From Setophaga petechia (lineage: Eukaryota; Chordata; Aves; Passeriformes; Parulidae): a stretch of DNA of 64,000 nucleotides. Every line of letters begins with the position of its first letter. Position 1 is the first letter of the stretch. Position numbers and translations under genes: made by a program. This document shows, one piece after another, positions 23,901 to 35,400 of this stretch. Location: NCBI GenBank assembly GCA_024362935.1, contig JANCRA010000003.1:2353501-2417500 (forward strand), read 5' to 3'. The notes beneath the pieces were generated by a model. It did not search any database. It worked only from the letters and a program-made list of their open reading frames with translations, and was not told where the DNA came from.

Positions 23901-26900
23901 CACTGTCAGTGCCACAGGGGCAGGCAGGGACAGTCCCTGGCATGTGGGGCTGGCTGTGTGCTGTGCTGGGAGCCCTCTGAGCCTGGGTCTGTCCCCACAC
24001 TCTTTGTGACCCCAGGGGTGGATTTTGGTGAAGTGGGGATCCCTTTCCATGCCTTCTCCCCCATGTTTCTGTGCACTTCTCTATAGAACAAGAGTGCAAA
24101 CATCTGTGCTTCTGCCTGCTGTTGGCTCTTGTCTCTTCTTCCCAAAGGTTTAAGCATTACTTTTTTTCATGCTCTACCTAAATCATCCATTCCACAGCCA
24201 TCTGTCACAGATTTCATTTCTAAGTCAATTACCTGGGTTTTCTGAAATCAAATACCTGTGTACCTTCTGTTTTCAGAGTAAATATGAATTTCATTATATT
24301 TTATTATTGTTTAATAGCACCAGGGACACGATGTTTGGAGGCAGCCTGAATTTTGATTCAAAATGTCAGTTCTTTTTCTGAATAGCTCCATCAGCTGGAG
24401 ACCTTCCCCATCAGCTCTTTCATAAAGCAAAGGGAGACAAATGGGCAGATAAGCTAACCAGGGAAGAAAGAGATATTCCTTCCCTTGACCTAGAAGCCTG
24501 GCAGGACCTTTTCTCAATGCATTGTATTATGTAGTGGTTTTCACTATTATGCATATATTTAGCAACAGCCACTCACCAACCTGCAAAGGGAATAGGGTGG
24601 TGAAAGATGGAATTCAAGGGAGGAAAGAAACATCAGGGATGTTTTGTCTCTGCTTTTATTGCACTGGAATATACACGAGAATTTCTCTCCATTGTAACGT
24701 GGGAGTTCATATCTTTTAATACCTTTGGCATCTCTCTCCATTAATTTACTTCCTGTGACATTTCTGAACAAAAACCCACTTCAAATTGCTGTCAAGATCA
24801 ACCCCAAATCAGCTCTAATTATAAGCAAAAGTAGAAAATGCATCACAGTGCAAAGAGGAGTGCAGGGACCCATTGGAGAACACACACCTGAACATTCTCA
24901 TCCTCCAGCTGGAGAAAGATCAGGAAAGACTTTGCCCAGAAGTTGGATTTTGTCATCTCTTAGGCAGGCTAATTTTGCTGTGTTCCTACCTTGCAATATT
25001 CTGGTTTACAAAGATCTTTCTGACCTCTCGAGTGCTTGGTACCTGCTGGTGTTTGGATTCTCTAATTTAAACACCTGCTGGGGAAAAATACCTATAACTG
25101 TCCATGTGTTGTCCTTGTGGTTCAGCTCCCAGCTGGCCAAAGGCAGTTCATTCTGAATATTGAAGTTTTGCTAGCAGAGCACTAATCCCTGGATTAACCT
25201 GAACCTCCAGGGAGTGTTTGATCTTCAGCCATCACCACCAGTCCTGACCTGGCAGAGTCCTCCTGCAACTGCAGCATGAATTCCTGTGCAAGGGGACTGG
25301 AAATCCAGTTTCTGGACTCAGAGGAGCTGGTGTTTCTGTGGCCTAAGGCCAACCACAGGAGGCAGCCCCCAAGCAGCCAGACTCAGAGGGGAGTTGAAGT
25401 AGAGCCACATGAAAAGTTGGCATTTATGGTGTCTCATCACTGCATTCAGCACTGCACACATCACTGTGGAGGAACATTCCTGTGAAAATATCAATAAATG
25501 GAATAAACAAGGTCTTACCAGGTGCCCACTGCAGACCCTGTCTGTGCTCTTGTATTGTCCAAATCCTGAGTAGTGAGGAAAAGCCTCCAGGTGAGCCTCA
25601 CACACCTCCCAAGTTCAACAGCTCCAACTGACATTGTTCCTTCAAGGACATTTTTGTATTAAAAAGAAAGCCCAACTTATTTACAAGGTTTTCAGTCTCT
25701 TTTAAAGGCTTTTAGAAGCAAGAAGTGTGGCTCAAGTTAATTCTGTCCTTGGCTGTGTACTAATCCCAGAAATGAAACCATTCCCTTGGATATCTACAAG
25801 CTCTGTTTCAGAAGAGACTGAGAAGTCCAGAACCTTGGTAGATGGAGCACTCAGAGCCCAACTTTTCCACAGGGGAAGAAAAAAGAAAATCCAAACATAT
25901 TTTTCTTTGTCCAAGTGATTATTGATTGGCTTAAGGCAAAGCTGGGGAGTAACCATATGGGGATGTCTGTTATACGATTGGATTAGTGCCTGGACCTAAC
26001 CCTGCTCCAGCTCTGTCTCCAGGATCAATAGAAGATGCTCAAGAATGATTAGCCTTGCAGCTGGGTTGTGTCTTGTGGTTCTTCAGTCACAGAGGGGAGA
26101 AAAAAAAGATAAACTGATCAGGGGATTTAGAAAAATCAACATCATGTCTATAAAATACCATTTTATTACTTCCTATATTGGGAATATTCAGCAGTAATCA
26201 GCCTCACAGAAAAATAAAACAGGTTCTTATTTACAGGTTCTTATTTAGTTTATCTTGCTGTTCCAGCCTAGCAGATGCAAAATCTTAAATGTTTTGGCTG
26301 TAGCATTGCTTGTAAAAATTATCAGAGAATTAGAAGAGAGTAATTTCTTTCTTGAATGATAGAGATACACCGATTTCACTCAAAACCCACAAATTCATTA
26401 GAATATTATAAACCTTTCTCTGTATTTTTTTTCCAAAATATACTGCCTTCCCTTTATTCTGCTTTTAGAACACAGCACAGGGCTTTCCTGCTTGCAGATG
26501 AATGTGGAAAAATAGGGTTTAGTACAAAAGGACCCCCTACCTTCTAATACTAGAGATGGCTTGGGTTACTAATCCCCATTTCTAGGAGCAGATGCTGATT
26601 GTCCTATTAATCAAAGCAAATCATTAGGCATTAATTACACTTAGTAACAGAATAATTGCTTGGTTTACCTAAACTGTGGTAGGAATGGTTTTTTTTTTCT
26701 TTCTGAGCAGGATAAGCTTATTTAAATGATGTCACAAGCACACACACAAAGCACAATGAAAGCAGAGCAGAATCTGGTCTGTTTTGCACATGCAGGAGGT
26801 GAGCTGCTCTTGGAAACAGCATCTGTGGGGCTAAGAAGAGACCAGTTCAGAGATGTTCTGACACAAGAGATGATTGTTGAGATATGAGAAAATAACCAAT

Positions 26901-27744
26901 AAATCTTGTATCTTGATTGCTGGAAATGCTGGGAATTGGGTTTTTTCTGCCTCCCCAGCTGAGGTTTGGGTGCTGGGTGATCCCATTACAGCATGGGAAG
27001 GTGAGTGGCTCAAATACACCCCCAGTATCAGCAAAATACCTTCCCTGATCAAATAAAGGAAATAAATGCCCAGGGGTATGGTCTGACAGTGATTATCATC
27101 TTTAGTGTGTTCTGTTATCAGAGTTTATTTGCTGGGGAGGAGGGGGGTCCTTTCTGAGAGTCTGGGTTATAACAAAAAGCTGATGTGACCAGACCCATGC
27201 CCACAGCACCCACAGCAGCTCCGAGTGCTCAGAAAGGGAAGAGCCCCAGCATGAAAACATCCAAGTGAGCAGGGCTGGCTCTTCCTGCCAGCAGCTTTAG
27301 AAGGGCCATGTCCTCCCTGGAAAGAGGGAACTGAGCTCCTGGCGAATAAAAATAAAACCCAAAATATTTTTCTCAACCAAAACTTAGAATTGCTTGCAGG
27401 AAATTTTCACTTAAAACTCCTGGAGCTAAAAGCTCAGCAGAGCTTCAGAATATTTATTCCCCACAAATGTTCTATGATTGTGGCATTTCAGTGCCATATG
27501 GGTCTGTTTTCAGTGGAATCCTGGAGAGAATCATGTTTGTGCATTATTAAGATCATAATTCAGCTTTATCAGAATCATGACTTCATGCTCAGAGGATAAG
27601 CCTTTATGTAAGAGACACTCATCTTGCTTCCAGGAAAAGATTAATTGTACCTTGTTCAATATGCAGCTCAAACAACCAAAATATGCACCATCACAACTGG
27701 AATGACATCAAATTAACCAACTTAGCTTCTTCTCCCACTTGTTC
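20926..27744. other. Long intergenic stretch, no gene seen
   Basis: About 6.8 kb of mixed composition. Short frames of 60-159 codons are scattered on both strands without homology. Near 22,922-22,972 a roughly 26-bp piece (CTGTGTGAAACTCTGTGGGA) is duplicated. A regulatory candidate is listed at 26,560-26,760. Confidence 0.5.
26560..26760. promoter_or_regulatory. Candidate regulatory element
   Basis: CTAATCCCC (26,569), CCTATTAATC (26,603), CATTAGGCATTAATTAC (26,622) and a GTTTACCTAA stretch within 100 bp, repeat-free. Composition suggests an enhancer; unproven. Confidence 0.25.
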
Positions 27745-27835
27745 AGCCTAATAAAAGCATTGGAGCAGCCTGCCCAGGGAAGCTGTGGAATCACCATCCC
27801 TAGAAGTGTTCAAAAAATGTGTGGGACCCTGTAGC
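27745..27835 (+). mobile_element. CR1 LINE internal scrap
   Basis: GGAGCAGCCTGCCCAGGGAA and TGGAATCACCATCCCTAGAA match the CR1 3' region; both ends missing. Confidence 0.75.
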
Positions 27836-28064
27836 ACATAAAAATAACAATGATGGTGACAAAGCCATTATTAACATGTTGATTTTTACACCCTTGGAAA
27901 ACAAGAGATACTGGGAGGCTGTCCAGAGACAGCCCAGTTCTCCAGAGGTTACATAAAATGAATAAATTTAGAGATTTGCCATTGACCTAAATAAGATAAG
28001 ACTGGCCCCGGAAATGGTGACATGGTTTTTAATTATAAGTTTATTTAATGGCACTAGCACACCA

Positions 28065-28225
28065 GGATGTCAATGCCCCATCCCTTGAAGTGTTCCAGGC
28101 CAAGTTGGATGGGGCTTCCAACAACCTGCTCTAGTGAAAGTTGTCCCTGCTCATGGCAGGGCTGTTAGAATTGTCTTTAGATCATCTTTAAAGTCCCTTC
28201 CAACTCAAGCAGTTCTGGGGTTCTG
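28065..28225 (+). mobile_element. CR1 LINE 3' fragment
   Basis: CAAGTTGGATGGGGCTTCCA, GTCCCTGCTCATGGCAGGGC, AAAGTCCCTTCCAACTCAAG and the tail GTTCTGGGGTTCTGTT. Together with 27,745-27,835 it may be one element split by unrelated sequence. Confidence 0.85.
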
Positions 28226-31200
28226 TTAAATCCATCAGCAGTTTGTTTGGGCTCTGCACTGATTCCACACCTTTCTGCACCCACATGTGCCTTGGGAAGC
28301 AGGAGCTGACAGCTGAAGTGGGTGTGGAGCAGGGATTGTGCTGCTTCCATGTGCACACACCTCTGCTTGCACATATTCAGTTTATGAAAACAAAGTTCTT
28401 GTGCTCATAAAGACACAAACAGCCAGATCTGCCAGACACAGGAGCGTGTGAGTGGTGCTTGCACCAGGCTGTAAGTACCAGCAAGGGAACAAAGCTGAAA
28501 AGCAGCTCGTGCTTTGTCCTTGCCCTGCTTTCCTTGGCTCTGGAGTGCAACCAGACTCAGTTAACACTTGACTTCTTATTTAATAAACTCTTCATACAAA
28601 ACAAATTTATCACATTATAAATATTGCCACTTATGGATAACTATTTGAACAAAATCATTTGTTGGAGTTCAGCAGGTACTTCTGGCTGTCACAAAGAGAT
28701 GGAGAAAGAAGTGAGCTCTGAATTCAGGGGTTTGGCTCCATCCTTTACAAGAATCCCATCACAGTGACAGGGACATCTTCTATTTGGTGTCCTTGCACTC
28801 CCAAGAGTGTATCCAAGAAGCTGGCCAGCCACAGGTCCTGTTCTGCTGCCTCTCATTTCCACGGATCCTGTGGGGCTGGAGCAGTGCCTGGATTAAGTTC
28901 AGCCCACTTCACAAACCCGCTTGGGCCTGCCCAGGTCAGCTCTGCAGAACAACAGGGCACGTTGTCAGCAAGCACAAATGAAAAGATACTTTATGCCTTG
29001 GTCAGGCCAGGCCAGTGGCAGTGCTGAGTGCCAGGGCTGGCACTTTGCACAGCACAGGAGTTACATAAGTGGGAGCACACAGACACTCGGGCATTTCTGC
29101 CCCAGGGTTTCCACATTTCCCTGCTCCTGACTATCTCAGCAATGGTTTTACTTGCTGAGTCTTTACTTCAGCATCTCCTCAGCTCACTGCCCATCTCAGT
29201 TGATGTAATCAGCCATTGAGGTCCTCACAATAAGCTGCAAAAGCAGGAGGAAAGCAGAGGTCCGTGCCTGGCAGGATTTGGCCACGTCCTCAGAGTGGTG
29301 CCCGGTGCTGCTGGAGCCAGCACACAGCAGGGAGGAGACACTGAGGAGATAAAGAATTTGGGTCAAAGAACAGCGACTCAGCTGGAATTAACAGGACCCA
29401 TTTGGGGATCTATTTTCCCACCCAGTGTTCCTTCTTCACGCTTCATGATCCCGTTCTTTTTCTCATATCCTGCTTTCTTGCTTATTTTGTGTTTTCCTGC
29501 TTGTCCTCCCCTGTTGAAGCTCTGTTTCAATGCCCCTGCCTTCACTTCGTGTCTGTCATTCTGCTCCAGATCTTACAACACATGCAGAACTAGAGTTGCA
29601 TCCAAGTGATTGTATCCAAGTGATACTCTCAGCATCCTGAGAGCACACCAGCAGTGAGGCTGGAGGTGGCATCAGTAAGTTTAGTGACACACATCTACTT
29701 CCCCAAAATGTATTTTTTCTCCCAGAGGATGGAAAAAAATTAAATTGGTGGCCTAAAGGAGTGGCCCAAGGCTGCCTTCCTGCAGGTCCACCCTGGCTTC
29801 AGTCCCATTGTTTTGGCAGAGCAAGTGACAGCAGCATACGACCCCATGTTTTTCACAGTATTCTGTGCACATCTGTGACACTGCATATAATGTAATACAA
29901 ACAGAATTATCAGGGATTAAGGTTTTGTTTCTGCTCCTACTAATAAATGCCAAAATCCCTATTGACTTTGCTGAACTAAAACCAGGCCTGAAGTGACCCA
30001 CCAGTGACATTTGCAGGGATCTTCCCCAACGCTGAGGCACCTTTGGTCCGATGCTCTCGCCATATGGACGCCCTCCTTTCCACCTCCCTCAGCAGCTGCC
30101 AGAGGCTGCAGTGCTGACTGGAGAATTGACAATAAAAATGGCCCCAACAGAGCCAGTATTTATGATAGGAAAAACAAGGCTGGTTTCCCAGGCTGCCTGG
30201 AGTCCCTCATGCTGACTGACACTGCCCTGCACAGGAGCTGTTGCTGCAGCCCCTGATAAAAGGAAATACGCCAAGGGCTGGGGATGTGCACCTGAGCCAC
30301 AGATCCACCTTGCTCTGCTTGAATCCACCTCTGAAAGCACTGAAACATGCAGACATTGATCAATACTGCCTAAAATCTTACTACAGTGTTGGAGTAAGCA
30401 GGAGGAAATGTGTTACATCTCAGGCACTAATTGTCAGACTGTCTCTTTTTTCCCCTACAACTTTTTCCTTCTTGCCATTTGCCTCTCTTTCCCTCATCAG
30501 ATTTGTTCTTTCATCATCTTCCTAGATTGACAAGCACTTGAAAGGACATTCAACACTTTGAAAGCTGCTGTTTTTCAGATTTTATACATTTCTCCTAGCT
30601 TAAGTTCCTGATGACAGCTCTGCTCAGAGCATGGCTCATCAGGAGCATTGATCTAGTGGAAATGGCCTGGTTGGAATTTGGTGCACAATGCCTTCCTGAA
30701 ATATCCTAACAAAATCTGGCCAGTGAGAGGAATTCCATTTTATTTCCATCTAGCACAATTTCCAAAGGCTTAGAATTTAGTTTAAGACTTTCTCTCTTCT
30801 GCAAATGCTATGAAATTATTGGGAATTGTTTATTCTTTACTATTTTAGTTGATACTTTCTTTTTAATGGATTCTACACAGCTCAGACTGGTACTACAAGA
30901 CATTGGTCATATTTGATTTCCAGTCAAGTTGTTTAGAACTTTTGGGAAGCCCTCAGTATTTTATCATCCAGCCCTTCATTGTCTGCCAGCCTTTTTAAAC
31001 TGTAAAATGTTTAAGGCCTGGACTCTTCCATTGTGTGTAACACAATGAGGCCCTAAATGAAGCTGTGCCCTGTGGGCACTCTAAAATAAATTATAATTGC
31101 TGCATGGCTCCCCCAGCTATGACTGCACAGTAATTCAGACACATCCCTACTTCCACTGATGGGGATTGGTCACAAAACTCTCTGTCAAGTCATAGAGCAG

Positions 31201-31586
31201 TGATGTTTTCCCAACTGGGAGTATGTACACAAAATTTACCCAGTTCTCACCTGCAGTGATTAAAAAAGTCAGCTGATTGTTTTATTTAGGAGCAGCTGAG
31301 CCGCTATTGTTTTACTTAGTTTTTTATTTTTAGTTTATTTATTACATGATTCCTGAAATCTCAGCCACATTTATCAATATGATCCAGCAGTGACTGTAGT
31401 TCTCTCTTGCCCAGACCTCAGGCACACTGATTCTACCTTACAGCTTCACAGGTCAACATTCCAAATAAGCACTAGACAGTTGTGTACCCAGGTACTTATT
31501 TATCATTTTGTCATGTGAGTGAACAGTTATTTTAGACTGCAATATTTAAAATTTTCTGTTCCTTCTCCCTATTTTTTTTTCAATAT
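28226..31586. other. Intergenic, no gene seen
   Basis: No repeat or gene recognised over 3.4 kb; short overlapping open frames only. Confidence 0.5.
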
Positions 31587-31885
31587 AGAATTATAGAATA
31601 ATGGAATGGAATGGTTTGGCTTGGAAGGAGTCTTGAAGACCATCTAGTTCCAACCCCCTGCCATGGGCAGGGACACCTTCCCCTAGGCCAGGTAAGTCCT
31701 GTCCAAGCTAGCCTTGAACAACTCCAGGGATGTTGCTCCACAGCTGCTTCAGGCAAACTGTTCCAATGCCTCACTAGCCTCAGGATAAAGAATTTCTTCC
31801 TAATATCTAATCAAAATCTACCCTCCTTCAGCTTAAGGCCCCTCCTCCTTGTCCCATCACTATGTGCCCTTGCAGTGTGCTGGTA
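31587..31885 (-). mobile_element. CR1 LINE 3' fragment (reverse)
   Basis: Plus strand starts with the inverted terminal repeats (ATAGAATTATAGAATAATGG), then GGCTTGGAAGGAGTCTTGAA, CAACCCCCTGCCATGGGCAG, AAGAATTTCTTCCTAATATC and CTCCTCCTTGTCCCATCACT. It retains the 3' end and is a well preserved copy. Confidence 0.95.
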
Positions 31886-32027
31886 AATGATTAAACTGTA
31901 TTCATGTTACAGCCTCAGTAACAGAGCTGTCTATAGAAGGAGCAGTGCTTCAGCTGGGGATATTTCATGTATAGTTAAATGTTACCTGGGTGGATCATTA
32001 GGTTATAAAGCTACAGAGTCATGTCAC

Positions 32028-32433
32028 TGTCATATTTTCTGAAAAAACCCTTCTCCAGGATTTCTTCTCTTTGGAAGTTGAGAAGCCTCAGAGAAAAATG
32101 TAAATAATAATTATTTGATTTGCTTCTCCTGTGTTTGCTGCTTTGGAATGTGGTTTGGACATTGTTTACCAACTCATCAATGTTTGATTGGTTTCACATG
32201 AATTGTTTTTACTTAATGACCAATCACCATCAGCTGTGTCTGACTCTGAGGAGTCAGTCATGAGTTTTTATTATTCATTCTTGTTAAGCCTCCTGTCTGT
32301 ATTCTTTCTCTTTTTTTAGTATAGTTTTAGAATAGCATTCTTTTAATATAATATAATCAAATAATAAATCTGCCTTCTGAGAACATGGAGTCAGATCTCT
32401 CACCTTGTCCTGGGGACCCTCACAAACTCAACA
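32028..32433 (+). mobile_element. Solo ERV LTR with 5-bp target duplication
   Basis: 406 bp beginning TGTCATATTTTC and ending AACTCAACA (TG...CA), flanked on both sides by GTCAC (32,023-32,027 and 32,434-32,438). Internal features: CCAATCACC, TTTTAGTATAGTTTTAG, and AATAAATCTGCC with a poly(A) signal. Five-base duplications are typical of class III (ERVL-like) elements. It shares its layout with 49,940-50,320. Confidence 0.92.
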
Positions 32434-32438
32434 GTCAC

Positions 32439-35400
32439 TGTACTGTGACATGTGGCAAGAACAGGTAATAGAAGCCCACACCTGTTTTAATAACAGCTTC
32501 CACTCAGGAACTTGTAGAGACCTAAATATTTCCATAACACTACAATCTTTCAAGAGATATGCTCAGTGTAGAACTTTTACCTTCCCTGCCTAAAAAAACC
32601 CAAAACAATAAAAACCAAAACAAACTAAAAGCCACCCATCAAACCCAAACAATATCTTATCTGAAACTGTTCTGCACAACTTAACTACTACCAAAAATTT
32701 TACCAAGTCTGGATATAAGTAGATGGTAAATAATCCCATGGAATTAGCCTTGTAAAAGTGGAGACAGGCATTTGCTGCTCCTAACTTCATTTTTTAATTT
32801 ACAAAGACAAAATGTAATCATTGACCATCAACTGTCAGCCTTGATCTGATGATGATAACAGATAACTTCACTGCTTCTGAAGCTCTGGAAGAAATCACTA
32901 ACCCAGCAGCACTCCCTTGTCAAAAGCATCACTGTAACTGACAGAGTAATCCACAAAAGACAGAAAACAGAAATTTGAATCATTATTTTACTCTATGCCA
33001 ATACTTGCAAATGATAAAAGCACTCTGCCCAGCCTTTGACAATCTACTTTATTCCAGTAATGTCAGCTCAGATAAAACTCAACAGAGGAATCTGAAACAT
33101 ATACAGCAACCACTGGAGCATCCTTCTTTTTTTTTTCCCCTTCCTTTTTGTGTTGTAAAGTGTTCTCTGATAAAATATTGACACTGCAATATGTGAGCTA
33201 GCTGTGATAAACATTCAGGGCAGCTTATGCTGCTGCCAGCTCTACACTGCTGGAAACAAGGCACTCACACACCAAAAAAAGATTTGTGCTTCAGCACTCT
33301 GACCCTCTGCTTCTGCTCTGCATCACAGAGACTTCCAAGGAAATTCTGGCAACACAGAAATTTTTCTGCTTTAGAACAATCTGACCCCAAACTCTGTTCA
33401 TTGTTATGGTAATGAGGATTATGGATGCTCAATCACTGTGATAATGTGGCAAAACTCACCTAAGGACCATATATAATATATAAATATTCCAAGTGTTATA
33501 TTGATGAGCAACAAGAATATCTCAGCACTATTTAAAAGAAAGATCTGGAGAATTCATCTCTCCTGTCCATCCAGGTATTGTATCTTTTAACAGTTCTTCC
33601 AAAACCTGTCACTACAATTGATAATTTTGACATCACTCTGTCTACAAGTGATAGAACAGAAAAATCTACCCAAACATTGATCCCCCTGTTTATGTGATCA
33701 GAAAGTTTCTCCTGTGCTAGAAATTTATTAAAGATCAATTTTTAAGGAAGCTGGGAAGAGCACAATTTAAGATGAAGTGGAGGTGTACATGAAGTCAGGA
33801 CCTACTTCACAGAACCAGCTTCTGGATGGCCAACCAGGGTTCAAAAGCACCCCTGAAGTTCAGTGGTGATTTCCAGTAATCTGTTATTTATATCCTTTTT
33901 TTTCTCAGAACCCCACTGATCTTTAGTTTCTGATGGTGATTCACAAGTGCTAGGTCAAGAAGAAAAATTTTAAAAAGTCAAAGAACCATGGATCTGCATC
34001 ACTGTCCTTCAATAAAACAGCAGCAGTGGGAACACTGGGTCTGCACTGAGCAGAGGTGCTCAGGCCTTGGTTTAACACCTCCTCACTAAAGATCACACTG
34101 CTAACAACCTGCATGTTTTCCAAGAGCTTTTTCCAACTGTGAGGGAGAAAAATGAATAAACAGCTGCCCATGATAACTCCTTCAATGTATGTGGAGTGAG
34201 ATACACGAGTGGTGGTGTTCATACCCATGGAAAAAAAAAATCACCTTGAAGAATGTATTGTGCCCAGGGATTCTTTAAGCCCATGTGGCACAATTTGAAA
34301 TTGTATTGTACAGCTTGGGTAATGGCTAGAGTGCTTCAGAGGCTTGGCACCTCCCTGGAATGCAATGGAAACAGCACCTCCAAGGGTTTTGTAATTGTTA
34401 AGGAACATATTTAACCACTTTTTACCCATAACTTCTAGACAGGAGCCCTTTGCAGCTGTGGCAGTGAGCAACATCACTGACCACAACATGAGGAATTTTG
34501 TGGAAACAGTTAAAACTTGCCACACATGTGCCTCAAGAAAAGGAAGAGAGCAGCAAGAGACCACACTTAGCTCAAGGCAGTCCTGCTCTGGCAGAAGGGA
34601 GCAGATGAGAACTGCAGGCTCAAAATTGAGTTTCAGTCTGGACTGTCAGCTTCCAAGCTTCCCACCAGTCAGAACAGCTGGTTCCCCACTAGCAAGAACT
34701 TTTTGTAACTTGATCTTCTACTTCTTTCCCTTCCCCAAGCCAAGCCTCAAAGGATTATAGATCAAGTCCTGTGCTGTATCAAATAATTTTATGGATGCTT
34801 TGTGGACTGTGGTATGATACAGAAAATTAAGTCCATGTTATTAAAATTTTTGACACTATTTCTCCTATGGAGTCATAACAGTCAAAGTATTTTCCTTTTT
34901 TGTATTTCTAAACATTCTACTAGCATGGCATCAGAATATTTTTATATTTTTTTCATACCCTTGCTTAATTTGAATGAAACCAAATAGAAGCCATGTGTTA
35001 TAGCTGAATTCAAGTGACTCCAGAAAATAAAAAAGTTTGGAATGCAGCAAGGTGGGGGAATGATTTACCTTTCCAAAGGTAACATGTTGCAAGTGCTAAA
35101 AAGAGCATCATCTTCACATCAAATCAAGCAAGGTACAGGATCCTAGAAACAACGTGCCAAGAGGCAATTTCTCAGCAAGATGTTAGCATCAGAACACAAA
35201 GTGATGTGTCTGGAAGCAGAACTGCTGAGCTGCAAACAACCTGGGTGTGAGTCAGAGAATATTAGGACAGTGCCTGTCCACCAGGAATACAGACTTGATT
35301 GCATGTGACTTGTGTCAACTCTGGAGACATCAAGAGCAGAACATAAAAGCAAGGCAACAGAGATATTTCTAAATGAGCCATTCAGCCTCTAAGGCAACGA

